From Proteiniclasticum ruminis (lineage in GTDB: Bacteria; Bacillota; Clostridia; Clostridiales; Clostridiaceae): a DNA stretch of 64,000 nucleotides. A program made the translations under genes and the position numbers. A model generated the notes under the pieces. The model did no database searches. It had not been told where the DNA came from and saw only the letters and a list, made by a program, of their open reading frames with translations. This document shows positions 28,641 to 37,363 of this stretch, one piece after another (within the stretch, counting starts at the first letter, position 1; each line of letters opens with the position of its first letter). The stretch covers positions 248,001-312,000 of the forward strand of contig NZ_FOVK01000001.1 of assembly GCF_900115135.1 (NCBI RefSeq), in the 5' to 3' direction.

Positions 28641-30032
28641 ATGATTGAAATCATCGATAAGTTTAAAGAGGAGTGCGGTGTCTTCGGAATCTACTCAGAT
28701 TCCAGCAGTGCGGCCTATGATGTCTACGATGGACTTTACGCTCTCCAGCACAGAGGACAAGAAAGCGCAGGGATTGCATCCATTCATCAGGGAGAACTTC
28801 TGGTCCGAAAAAGAATGGGACTTGTGAACGCTGCAATCAGTGAAGAAGATCTGGCTCAGCTGAAAGGGAACATTGCAGTGGGACATGTGCGTTATTCTAC
28901 TAAAGGAGATTCCAATGTACTGAATGCGCAGCCCCTGACAGCCAAGAGTAAGTTCGGCTCCTTGGCAGTTGCCCATAACGGTACCCTGATCAACACCAAT
29001 CTCATCCGCAGTCTTCTGGAAGACAGTGGCGTTCTGTTTCAGACTGACACAGATTCAGAGATTGTGGTGAATCTCATCTCCAGAGGGATTCATAAGGGGC
29101 TGGAAAATGCTGTACTTAATGCGGTTCAGACAGTAAAGGGCAGCTTCGCACTGGTCATTGCATTTGGCTCCAAACTCATCGGTATCCGGGATCCTTTCGG
29201 CATACGGCCGCTCATCATCGGAAAAAGAGGGGAGGACTATATTCTTGCCTCAGAAAGCTGCGCCATCGATACCGTACAAGGAACAGTCCTTCGGGATGTG
29301 CTTCCCGGAGAAATGGTCGTCATTGAAAATGGCGAGCTCACCTCTTATATATACTCCGAAAAAACCAAGAAACAGACCTGTTCTTTTGAGTATATTTATT
29401 TCGCCAGACCTGATTCCATCATAGACGGAATCAGTGTTCATGATTTGAGAGTAAAAACAGGAGAAAAACTCTATGAAGAATCTCCTGTAGAAGCAGATGT
29501 AGTCATTGGTGTGCCTGACTCTGGTCTGGCAGCTGCCATCGGCTATTCCAGAGAGTCTGGTATTCCCTTTGATATCGGATTCTCCAAAAATAAGTATATT
29601 GGCCGAAGCTTCATAACACCAAATCAGGAAACCCGAGAAAAGGTAGTTTCCTTAAAACTCAATGCACAGAAAGATGTGGTGGCTGGAAAACGTGTTGTTC
29701 TCATTGATGACTCCATCGTAAGAGGAACAACGTCCAAATATCTCGTAGACCTTCTCTATAGAGCAGGCGCTAAAGAAGTGCATTTTAAAGTATCTTCTCC
29801 CATGGTGATGTTTCCCTGCTACTTTGGCATTGATACCCCCTACAGAGAAAATCTCATCGCTGCCAATATGTCAAAAAAAGAGATCAATGATTATATCGGC
29901 AGCACCAGTCTCACCTATCTGTCCACAGAAGGACTCCTTTCCTGTCTCAAGGACAATTCCTTCTGCATCGGCTGTTTTACGGGGGTATACCCTTTAGGCG
30001 CACCAAACGAATTCTTAGGAGGTCTCGAATAA
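28641..30032 (+). CDS. purF: Amidophosphoribosyltransferase
   Basis: This enzyme is the committed step of purine synthesis: PRPP plus Gln to phosphoribosylamine. It has 463 residues. The N-terminal nucleophile is C12 (EECGVFGIY), so an 11-residue propeptide is removed, as in Bacillus. The PRPP loop is VLIDDSIVRGTTS. The oxygen-sensitive [4Fe-4S] form is indicated by conserved cysteines near QTCSFEY, MFPCYFG and NSFCIGCF. Such enzymes are inactivated by oxygen, which suits an anaerobe. Confidence 0.97.
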   Translation: MIEIIDKFKEECGVFGIYSDSSSAAYDVYDGLYALQHRGQESAGIASIHQGELLVRKRMGLVNAAISEEDLAQLKGNIAVGHVRYSTKGDSNVLNAQPLTAKSKFGSLAVAHNGTLINTNLIRSLLEDSGVLFQTDTDSEIVVNLISRGIHKGLENAVLNAVQTVKGSFALVIAFGSKLIGIRDPFGIRPLIIGKRGEDYILASESCAIDTVQGTVLRDVLPGEMVVIENGELTSYIYSEKTKKQTCSFEYIYFARPDSIIDGISVHDLRVKTGEKLYEESPVEADVVIGVPDSGLAAAIGYSRESGIPFDIGFSKNKYIGRSFITPNQETREKVVSLKLNAQKDVVAGKRVVLIDDSIVRGTTSKYLVDLLYRAGAKEVHFKVSSPMVMFPCYFGIDTPYRENLIAANMSKKEINDYIGSTSLTYLSTEGLLSCLKDNSFCIGCFTGVYPLGAPNEFLGGLE

Positions 30033-30034
30033 AG

Positions 30035-31036
30035 ATGATGGATTACAAATCTTCAGGCGTGAATATCGAAGAAGGCTACCGTTCCGTAGAGAAAATCAAA
30101 GGGTATGCGAAAAAGACCTTAAGCCCTCTGGTTCTGAATGGATTAGGTTCCTTTGCGGGAATGATGGAGCTGCCGGAAGGCTACAGAAAACCAGTGCTCG
30201 TTTCAGGCACAGATGGCGTAGGCACAAAGCTCCGTATCGCACTGGATCTAAAAAAATACGATACGGTCGGGATTGACTGTGTTGCGATGTGTGTGAACGA
30301 TATTCTGTGCCACGGAGCAAAACCGCTCTTTTTTCTGGATTATATCGCCTGTGGAAAACTGGATGCAGACGTATCTTCAGAACTTGTGAAAGGTATCGCG
30401 GAAGGGTGCATACAGGGCGCCATGTCTCTCATCGGGGGAGAAACTGCTGAAATGCCAGGTTTTTATGAAGAAGGTGATTATGACATGGCAGGATTTGCTG
30501 TGGGCGTTTGTGAGAAAGATCAGATCATCACCGGAGAAACCATTGAATCAGGAGATGTGCTCATCGGCTTGCCTTCCTCCGGATTTCATTCCAATGGATT
30601 TTCACTGCTTCGAAAGGTGTTTCCTGATTTTCAGGAAATAATCCATGAAGAGAGAATTGGGGATCTGCTTCTCACACCTACTCGAATCTACACCTCCATT
30701 GTCATGAAAGCCTTAGCACATTTTGAAATCAAAGGCATGGCTCATATCACCGGAGGAGGCTTTATCGAGAATCTTCCCAGAATCACTCAGAAAGAGCATC
30801 TCCGACTGAACGTATACAAGGATTCCTACAGCCTGCCTGACATCTATGATGTCCTTGCTTCAAGAGGCGTGGACAGAGAAAGTTTTTACAAAACGTTCAA
30901 CACTGGGATCGGATACGTGTTCTGTGTCAGCTACGCTTTCAAAGAATCATTCCTGGAATTTCTCAAAGCAGAAGGCGAGGAACCGGTTCTTCTGGGTTAT
31001 GTGGATGAAGGAGACGAAGAACTATGTTTCAGGTAG
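30035..31036 (+). CDS. purM: Phosphoribosylformylglycinamidine cyclo-ligase (AIR synthetase)
   Basis: This enzyme converts FGAM to AIR with ATP. It has 333 residues. Family motifs include YKSSGVNIEEG at the start, SGTDGVGTKL, CVNDIL, GGETAEMPGFY and HITGGGFIENLPR. Two adjacent ATG codons (30035 and 30038) are possible starts. It overlaps purN by 13 bp. Confidence 0.97.
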   Translation: MMDYKSSGVNIEEGYRSVEKIKGYAKKTLSPLVLNGLGSFAGMMELPEGYRKPVLVSGTDGVGTKLRIALDLKKYDTVGIDCVAMCVNDILCHGAKPLFFLDYIACGKLDADVSSELVKGIAEGCIQGAMSLIGGETAEMPGFYEEGDYDMAGFAVGVCEKDQIITGETIESGDVLIGLPSSGFHSNGFSLLRKVFPDFQEIIHEERIGDLLLTPTRIYTSIVMKALAHFEIKGMAHITGGGFIENLPRITQKEHLRLNVYKDSYSLPDIYDVLASRGVDRESFYKTFNTGIGYVFCVSYAFKESFLEFLKAEGEEPVLLGYVDEGDEELCFR

Positions 31037-31611
31037 CAGTACTGATATCAGGTAAAGGATCGACCCTGGAGGCTATTTTAAAGGACCAGAAGAGGGATTC
31101 TCTTTATGAGGTGTCTCTTGTTCTCGCAGACCGTCCCTGTGAAGGGCTGCGCTATGCAGAAATGGAAGGAATCAGAACCAGAGTTCTTCCTAGGGATCAG
31201 GATTTATCCAGAAAGATCCTCGAAGAAGTTTCCGCCTTTGATCTGGTGGTCCTGGCAGGATTTTTATCCATTCTTGAAGGACCGGTCTTAACAGAAATGT
31301 CCAGCAGAATCATCAATCTTCATCCCTCGCTGCTGCCCAAGTTTGGTGGCAAGGGCATGTATGGAATGAGAGTGCATGAAAAAGTGCTGGAGTCAAAACT
31401 TCCCATATCAGGCTGTACAGTCCATTATGTCAGCGAGGTGGTGGATGGAGGCTCCATCCTGCTTCAGAGAATTGTTGGCATCAAAGAGTGCCATACCAGC
31501 GATGATGTTATGAAAAAAGTCTCAGCAGTGGAGAAAGGTGCATTGATTGATGCCATAAGACTGCTTGCAAAGGAGGAACGGATCTATGAAAGCGTTACTG
31601 AGTGTCTATAA
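31024..31611 (+). CDS. purN: Phosphoribosylglycinamide formyltransferase (10-formyl-THF dependent)
   Basis: This enzyme formylates GAR using 10-formyltetrahydrofolate. It has 195 residues. The N-terminal nucleotide loop reads VLISGKGSTLEA, and the active-site region shows NLHPSLLPKFGG with the later catalytic Asp in VVDGGSIL. It overlaps purM by 13 bp and purH by 26 bp, so translation is likely coupled. Its folate supply connects with folC near the end of the window. Confidence 0.96.
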   Translation: MFQVAVLISGKGSTLEAILKDQKRDSLYEVSLVLADRPCEGLRYAEMEGIRTRVLPRDQDLSRKILEEVSAFDLVVLAGFLSILEGPVLTEMSSRIINLHPSLLPKFGGKGMYGMRVHEKVLESKLPISGCTVHYVSEVVDGGSILLQRIVGIKECHTSDDVMKKVSAVEKGALIDAIRLLAKEERIYESVTECL

Positions 31612-33085
31612 CAAAGAAGGCATTGAAAAACTCGCAGATTTTTTTGTGAAGGAGGAGATTGAAATACTCTCCACAGGAGGAACTTATACCCATTTAAAAG
31701 CATTAGGGTACTCTGTAACCAAACTGGAAGAGTTCACAAACAGTCCTGAAATCCTTCATGGACGGGTGAAAACCCTTCATCCGAAGGTCCATGGGGGAAT
31801 CCTCTACCGAAGGGATCAGGAAGATGATTTAAGAGATGTGACAGAAAACGGGCTTTCAAGCATCGATTTTGTCTGCGTAAATCTCTATCCATTCTTTGAA
31901 AAACTGGAGGAAAACCTTTCTGAGCTGGCACAGGTGGAGTTTATTGATATCGGAGGCCCCACCATGCTTCGTGCAGCTGCCAAAAACTACCCCTTTGTCT
32001 ATGTTCTCAGTGATCCAAAGGAATACAGCACCTTCATGACCGTGTATAAAGAGGGCACAGAAGAGGAGAAACAGGCTTTCCGCAGAAAGAGCGCAGGACT
32101 TGTCTATAATCTCATGGGTGCCTATGACAGTGCAGTAGCCAATTTTCTTCTCAGCGAAGAGGAGAAAACTTATGGAAGTTTTTCCTACAGGAAAGTGCAG
32201 TCATTGCGCTATGGAGAAAATCCACATCAGAAAGCCTCTGTATATGAAGAAATCGATGGACATGGCGCACTGAAAAGCATCAGAATTCTTAGTGGAAAAG
32301 AACTCTCCTACAATAACTACAAAGATCTTGATATCGCTTGGAAGGTCGTCCATGAATTTTCTGAGCCCTGCTGCTGTGCCCTGAAGCATAATACACCCTG
32401 CGGAGTCGCATTGGGTGAAAACGCATTGGACTGTTATGAAAAAGCGTATGCGGCGGATCCTGTTTCCATCTTTGGCGGTGTCATCGGCTTTAATGTGGAG
32501 GTGACCAAGGAATGTGCGGAAAAGATGAATGAGATCTTTTTGGAGGTCATCATCGCGCCATCCTACACACAAGAAGCATTGGAAGTGCTGAAAAACAAGA
32601 AAAATCTACGGATCCTCACCTGCAGCCATAAGCCTTCTGCCACTAATACCATGGTCTCTCTGGATGGGCTCCTGCTTGTACAAGAGGAAGACCAGAAAAT
32701 CTTTGATCAGCTTAAGACCGTCACCCAAACGAATCCGACAAAAGAGATGCTGGAGGAAATGGTCTTTGCTTTTAAAGTTGTCAAATATGTGAAGTCCAAT
32801 GCCATTGTGGTGACAAAGGATAAAATGACCTTAGGCATCGGAGGAGGTCAGGTCAACCGTATAGATGCTGCTAAATTTGCACTGTCAAAGGCAAAAGGAC
32901 AAGCTGTAGTCCTTGCTTCAGATGCATTTTTCCCTTTCCCTGATGTGGTAGAGGAATCTGCTGCCCATGGAATTGCTGCCATCATTCAGCCTGGTGGTTC
33001 GTTAAAAGATGAAGCCTCCATACAGGCCTGCGATGCTCATGGCATCGCCATGGTATTCACTGGAATGAGGCATTTCAAGCATTAG
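31586..33085 (+). CDS. purH: Bifunctional AICAR transformylase/IMP cyclohydrolase
   Basis: This enzyme makes the last two steps to IMP. It has 499 residues from the ATG at 31586, chosen because AAGGAGG lies 9 nt upstream; an upstream in-frame ATG at 31565 has no RBS and lies in purN. The N-terminal MGS-like cyclohydrolase domain (about 1-190) shows STGGT and HGRVKTLHPKVHGG. The C-terminal transformylase shows RYGENPHQ, KHNTPCG and AADPVSIFGG. The overlap with purN is 26 bp. Confidence 0.96.
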   Translation: MKALLSVYNKEGIEKLADFFVKEEIEILSTGGTYTHLKALGYSVTKLEEFTNSPEILHGRVKTLHPKVHGGILYRRDQEDDLRDVTENGLSSIDFVCVNLYPFFEKLEENLSELAQVEFIDIGGPTMLRAAAKNYPFVYVLSDPKEYSTFMTVYKEGTEEEKQAFRRKSAGLVYNLMGAYDSAVANFLLSEEEKTYGSFSYRKVQSLRYGENPHQKASVYEEIDGHGALKSIRILSGKELSYNNYKDLDIAWKVVHEFSEPCCCALKHNTPCGVALGENALDCYEKAYAADPVSIFGGVIGFNVEVTKECAEKMNEIFLEVIIAPSYTQEALEVLKNKKNLRILTCSHKPSATNTMVSLDGLLLVQEEDQKIFDQLKTVTQTNPTKEMLEEMVFAFKVVKYVKSNAIVVTKDKMTLGIGGGQVNRIDAAKFALSKAKGQAVVLASDAFFPFPDVVEESAAHGIAAIIQPGGSLKDEASIQACDAHGIAMVFTGMRHFKH

Positions 33086-33095
33086 GAGGAACTCT

Positions 33096-34349
33096 ATGAA
33101 AATACTGATTGTAGGTGATGGGGCGAGAGAACAGTCCATTGCCCATAAACTGTCCCAGTCTCCCAGCGTGGAAGAGATTTATCTTTGTCCCGGGAACGGT
33201 GGAACCCATTATATACAGAAATGCAAAAATCTGCCTCCCATGACCCAAGAGGAGCTTCTTGATTTTTCAGTGGAAACAGGCATCGCCTATACCGTGGTCG
33301 GTCCTGAAAAAAATCTCATGGAAGGGATTGTGGATCTCTTTCATCAGCATAACCAAAGCATTGTCGGTCCGCATAAAGATGCAGCCCTTCTGGAAGGCTC
33401 CAAGAGCTTTGCGAAAGATTTTATGAAAAGACATCATATCAAAACAGCTGCCTATGAAGTGTTTGATGATTTTCATAACGCTCAGGAATACCTGAAAACC
33501 GCTTCCTACCCCCTCGTCATCAAAGCAGACGGTCTGGCCCAGGGCAAAGGGGTGGAAATCGTTGAAAACTATGAGAACGCCTTGACAATACTCACTGAAT
33601 TCATGATACAGGAGAAGTTCCAGGATGCTTCAAAAACCATCGTTGTGGAAGAGTATCTTGTGGGGAAGGAAGCCTCCATCATATCTCTTTATGACGGAAA
33701 TCACATTGTTCCATTATGGTCGACCATGGACCACAAGAAAATCGGAACGGGAGAAACAGGACTTAATACAGGAGGAATGGGGAGCATCACTCCAAATCCG
33801 CATTATACTTCATTCATGGAAGAAGACTTCAACAGAAGTATCCTTCTGCCTACAAGGGACGGATTGTCCCAAGATGGTCTTGGGTTTCAGGGCATCATTT
33901 TCTTTGGCCTCATGATGACTGAAAAAGGGGTCTATCTTTTGGAATATAATCTTCGTTTTGGCGATCCTGAGACCCAAAGCCTCCTTCAGGTCCTGTCCTC
34001 TGACCTTCACGAGGTTTTCCTGTCGCTTCTTTCCGGTAAATTGAAAGATACGCCGCTCACCTTTCAGGAGGAAGGCGCCGCTTGTGTTGTATTGTCCTCT
34101 GCAGGATACCCGCTGGATTATAAAAAGGGGATTGATATCACCGATTATTTTAGGCTTTGTCCAGAAGGGGTTACTCTGTATGCCTACAAATCCAGACAGG
34201 AGAGCGGCCGTATTCTCTCAGACTCCGGCCGTGTTCTGTCAGTAGTTGCCAGTGGCAATAAGGACGTGGCCACGGATAAGATCTACAGATTTTTAGAAAA
34301 AGTTCGTAATGAAAACCTTTATTATCGAAATGATATTGGAAAGATTTGA
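33096..34349 (+). CDS. purD: Phosphoribosylamine-glycine ligase
   Basis: This is GAR synthetase, joining phosphoribosylamine and glycine with ATP. It has 417 residues and an ATP-grasp fold. Visible segments are VGDGAREQ at the N-terminus, VVGPE, PLVIKADGLAQGKGV, TGGMGSITPNP and YNLRFGDPETQ. It is the last gene of the operon. No strong terminator is seen before the riboswitch promoter; only a short CTTTTATAAAAG palindrome lies in the gap. purB and purK are not in the window. Confidence 0.97.
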   Translation: MKILIVGDGAREQSIAHKLSQSPSVEEIYLCPGNGGTHYIQKCKNLPPMTQEELLDFSVETGIAYTVVGPEKNLMEGIVDLFHQHNQSIVGPHKDAALLEGSKSFAKDFMKRHHIKTAAYEVFDDFHNAQEYLKTASYPLVIKADGLAQGKGVEIVENYENALTILTEFMIQEKFQDASKTIVVEEYLVGKEASIISLYDGNHIVPLWSTMDHKKIGTGETGLNTGGMGSITPNPHYTSFMEEDFNRSILLPTRDGLSQDGLGFQGIIFFGLMMTEKGVYLLEYNLRFGDPETQSLLQVLSSDLHEVFLSLLSGKLKDTPLTFQEEGAACVVLSSAGYPLDYKKGIDITDYFRLCPEGVTLYAYKSRQESGRILSDSGRVLSVVASGNKDVATDKIYRFLEKVRNENLYYRNDIGKI

Positions 34350-34399
34350 TATTACAAACCTTTACATAAATCACTTTTATAAAAGTATGAAGAACAGCA

Positions 34400-34427
34400 T
34401 TGACATAGGCTAAATTCGTGCTAAGAT
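34400..34427 (+). promoter_or_regulatory. Sigma-A promoter of the SAM-riboswitch metNIQ unit
   Basis: TTGACA (34400) and TAAGAT (34422) are separated by 16 bp. Transcription would start about 15-20 nt before the first stem of the S-box aptamer. Confidence 0.8.
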
Positions 34428-34450
34428 AATAACAATTCAATAATTTATGT

Positions 34451-34598
34451 TCTTATCCAGAGAGGTGGAGGGATAGGCCCTGTGAAACCCGGCAACCAAT
34501 ACGAGAGTATATGGTGCCAATTCCTACAGCGTAACAGCTGAAAGATGAGAATAAACTTGTATGTGTATCGTCTAAGTTTATTCTTAGGCGATTTTTTT
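34451..34598 (+). promoter_or_regulatory. SAM-I riboswitch (S-box leader)
   Basis: The aptamer spans about 34451-34550. It opens with CTTATCCAGAGAGGTGGAGG, continues with GGCCCTGTGAAACCCGGCAA, and closes with GGTGCCAATTCC and GAAAGATGAG, all hallmark S-box positions. The expression platform can be read directly. GAATAAACTT (34549-34558) can pair with AAGTTTATTC (34574-34583) as antiterminator. This excludes the terminator stem at 34569-34590. SAM binding stabilises P1, which uses the same GATGAGAATAA strand, and so turns the metNIQ genes off. Confidence 0.97.
34569..34598 (+). terminator. Riboswitch-controlled intrinsic terminator
   Basis: An 8-bp stem (CGTCTAAG with CTTAGGCG, one G-U pair) is followed by ATTTTTTT. 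It forms when SAM is bound. Confidence 0.93.
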
Positions 34599-34631
34599 AT
34601 TGCCTAAAAGACCAAGTAAAGGAGTATACAG

Positions 34632-35606
34632 ATGTTGATTCAAATCAGATCACTTCGAAAAAACTATGATCAGCAAGCTGTCATCGATGATGTAAGCTTC
34701 GATATCATGAAAGGAGAAATTTTTGGTATCGTCGGAAAGAGCGGTGTTGGGAAATCGACACTTCTTCGCTGCATCAACGGACTGGAGCCCATCACCAGCG
34801 GAGATATCGTTGTTGACAATTTTAGACTGGCTTCTTTGGACAGCGATGGCATCCGAAATCTCAGAAGAAAAGTAAGTATGATCTTTCAGAATTTCAATCT
34901 TCTCAATCAGAAAACTGCTCTTGAAAATGTCATGCTTCCCATGGAAGTGTGGGGGATGGAGAAGCATTCCTCCAAAGAAAAAGCCATGTCTCTCCTGGAT
35001 TTGGTTGGACTGAAAGAAAAATACCACAGCAGACCAAAATCCCTTTCAGGTGGAGAGAAACAGCGTGTAGCCATCGCCAGAGCTCTCGCTCTTGATCCAG
35101 AGATTCTGCTTTGCGATGAGGCAACCTCAGCACTGGACCCGAAGACAACCAAGGAGATTCTCTCCCTTCTTAAGGAAATCAACAAATCCCTGGGACTGAC
35201 ACTGGTTGTTGTAACACATCAGATGGAAGTGATCAAAGAAATCTGTCAGCGTGTCTGTGTCATGGAGAGTGGTAAAGTATCGGCACTTGGCAAAGTGGAA
35301 GATCTTTTCCTGAATCCAGAAGTCAGTTTGAAAAAACTTCTCGGTGAGGAGGATCTTGAGATACTGCCGAAAGGTACAAACCTGCGTATTTTCTTCACCA
35401 AGGAGTTCAGTGATGAAGCCATCATCACCAACATGAGTCGTGATCTTGCCATCAATTTCTCCATCGTCTGGGGAAAACTGGAGAACTTCAACGGAAGCGT
35501 TTTAGGAAGTCTTGTACTGCATATCCATCCTGAAGACGAGCACCGTATCAGAGAGTACCTGACACAAAGAGGCCTGAAATGGGAGGTGATAAAGAATGAA
35601 TCTTAA
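34632..35606 (+). CDS. metN: Methionine ABC transporter ATP-binding protein
   Basis: This is the cytoplasmic ATPase of the MetNIQ importer for D/L-methionine. It has 324 residues. Walker A is GKSGVGKST, the signature is LSGGEKQRVAIARA, and Walker B is ILLCDEATSALD. A C-terminal NIL (ACT-like) domain from about residue 245 binds methionine in homologues and causes trans-inhibition. The upstream SAM riboswitch fixes the methionine assignment. It overlaps metI by 11 bp. Confidence 0.96.
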   Translation: MLIQIRSLRKNYDQQAVIDDVSFDIMKGEIFGIVGKSGVGKSTLLRCINGLEPITSGDIVVDNFRLASLDSDGIRNLRRKVSMIFQNFNLLNQKTALENVMLPMEVWGMEKHSSKEKAMSLLDLVGLKEKYHSRPKSLSGGEKQRVAIARALALDPEILLCDEATSALDPKTTKEILSLLKEINKSLGLTLVVVTHQMEVIKEICQRVCVMESGKVSALGKVEDLFLNPEVSLKKLLGEEDLEILPKGTNLRIFFTKEFSDEAIITNMSRDLAINFSIVWGKLENFNGSVLGSLVLHIHPEDEHRIREYLTQRGLKWEVIKNES

Positions 35607-36237
35607 TGGGTATCTGAATGCCTTATATGAATCATTACTTATGATTGTATTATCCGGTATTTTTTCTGTGGTACTAGGCTTTCTCTTGGCCATTGTACTA
35701 ATCTATACAAAAGAAAAGGGACTTTCTCCCAGAAAGAACCTCTATAATGCACTGGATTTTGTCATCAATGTCTTTAGAAGTTTCCCATTCATTATCCTGA
35801 TGTTTCTTCTGTTCCCTCTATCCAGAGTGATTGTAGGCACTTCGATAGGAACAGTGGCTGCCATCGTGCCCTTAACCATTGCAGCCACACCATTTGCCGC
35901 AAGAATTATCGAAGGGTCACTGGATACGGTAGACAAAGGAATCATTGAAGCTGCCCGTTCATTCGGCGCCACCAACAGACAGATCATCTTCAGAGTCATG
36001 CTTGTGGAAGCATTGCCGAATCTTGTCCAGGGCATCACGAATATTTTCATCAACATCGTGGGCTACTCTGCCATGGCTGGTGTCATCGGTGGTGGCGGAT
36101 TAGGCGCTGTGGCCATCAATTACGGTTACTACAGATGGGAAGACACCATCATGATCATTGTAGTGGTTATGATTTTCCTTTTAGTACAGCTGTTCCAATC
36201 TCTGGGAAATAGGATTTTCCAGAAGCTCACACGATAA
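35596..36237 (+). CDS. metI: Methionine ABC transporter permease
   Basis: This is the membrane channel of the MetNIQ importer. It has 213 residues with five predicted transmembrane helices and the permease EAA loop (IIEAARSFGATNRQIIFRV) that docks on MetN. The start codon lies within the end of metN, which implies coupled translation. Confidence 0.96.
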   Translation: MNLNGYLNALYESLLMIVLSGIFSVVLGFLLAIVLIYTKEKGLSPRKNLYNALDFVINVFRSFPFIILMFLLFPLSRVIVGTSIGTVAAIVPLTIAATPFAARIIEGSLDTVDKGIIEAARSFGATNRQIIFRVMLVEALPNLVQGITNIFINIVGYSAMAGVIGGGGLGAVAINYGYYRWEDTIMIIVVVMIFLLVQLFQSLGNRIFQKLTR

Positions 36238-36380
36238 ATGACTCATATCAGGACAAAATTATTGAACATAAAACACTCATTACGATAATTTTTTAACATA
36301 TCGTGCAAAACCGAAAATTTAGACTCTTTTAAAAATAGTACAGTAGAAAAAAACAGATTAAAAAAGCGAGGAAGAATCAA

Positions 36381-37172
36381 ATGAAAAAAATATTTGCTAT
36401 ACTAACTGCCGCACTGCTTAGCACATCCATTCTGACCGCCTGCGGAGAAAAAAGCTCTTCAGAAAAAATCGTGGTTGGAGCATCTGCTGTCCCACATGCT
36501 GAGATCTTGGACAATGTCAAAGAAGACCTGAAGGAACTGGGATTTGAGCTGGAAGTAAAAGTCTTCAATGACTACGTTTTACCTAATACCGCACTATCTG
36601 AAGGCCAGCTGGATGCGAACTTCTTCCAGCATATCCCTTACCTTGAGGAGATGAACAGCAAGGAGAATTTAGGAATCACCTGGACCGTTAAAGTCCACAT
36701 AGAACCAATGGGTCTCTATTCTGACAAGATTTCCTCCTTGGATGAGCTGAAAGACGGTGCTACCATAGCAATTCCGAATGATGCCACCAACGGTTCCAGA
36801 GCACTGAAGCTTCTTGCGGACAATGGTCTGATCACGCTGAAAGACAGTGAAATCGCCTCTGTGCTTGACATCACTTCCAATGAGAAGAACCTGAAGTTCA
36901 AAGAACTCGATGCACCTGCATTACCAAGAACACTGGTGGATGTGGACGCGGCTGTAATCAACACCAACTATGCCATAGAAGGGGATCTGAACCCACTGGA
37001 AGATGCCATTGTCATTGAATCCGCTGAATCACCCTATGCGAATGTGCTGGCTGTAAAAGAAGAAAATAAGGATTCAGAGAAAACAAAAGCACTGAACACC
37101 GTGCTCAACAGTGAGAAAACCAAGAAGTTTATTGAGGAAAAGTACGAAGGATCCATCTTCCCAGCTTTTTAA
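36381..37172 (+). CDS. metQ: Methionine-binding lipoprotein
   Basis: This is the extracytoplasmic methionine receptor of the MetNIQ system. It has 263 residues: an N-terminal signal peptide with lipobox LTAC (lipidated Cys at residue 21), then the NLPA/MetQ fold. Segments such as GQLDANFFQHIPYLE and IPNDATNGSRALKLL are typical. The 143-bp gap after metI holds no clear promoter or terminator, so it is probably on the riboswitch transcript. GCGAGGA precedes the ATG. Confidence 0.96.
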   Translation: MKKIFAILTAALLSTSILTACGEKSSSEKIVVGASAVPHAEILDNVKEDLKELGFELEVKVFNDYVLPNTALSEGQLDANFFQHIPYLEEMNSKENLGITWTVKVHIEPMGLYSDKISSLDELKDGATIAIPNDATNGSRALKLLADNGLITLKDSEIASVLDITSNEKNLKFKELDAPALPRTLVDVDAAVINTNYAIEGDLNPLEDAIVIESAESPYANVLAVKEENKDSEKTKALNTVLNSEKTKKFIEEKYEGSIFPAF

Positions 37173-37226
37173 ACTGTACTAATTTTTTCACTATATTTTG
37201 AAAAACTGTTAAATAAAAGAAATCCT

Positions 37227-37255
37227 GAAAAACCGTTGATTATCAACGGTTTTTC
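37227..37255 (+). terminator. Terminator after metQ
   Basis: A 13-bp perfect stem (GAAAAACCGTTGA and its complement) has a 3-nt loop. The 3' arm ends in TTTTTC. Confidence 0.88.
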
Positions 37256-37288
37256 TTAAAATTACACTTGTTAATCTCTTGTCAAATA

Positions 37289-37317
37289 TTGTTAATGAAC
37301 GTTTACAATGTTATACT
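37289..37317 (+). promoter_or_regulatory. Sigma-A promoter of the rnf operon
   Basis: TTGTTA (37289) and TATACT (37312) are separated by 17 bp. They lie after the metQ terminator and about 47 bp before the rnfC start codon, so rnf has its own promoter. Confidence 0.72.
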
Positions 37318-37363
37318 ATGTAGTGTATTTGTTATATTTTTATTGAAAAATAGGGGGATGTAT

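Noticed and set aside
37268-37363. N-terminal extension of RnfC with a hydrophobic leader
   Set aside because: The extension overlaps the promoter and has no RBS, whereas the ATG at 37364 has GGGGG 6 nt upstream.
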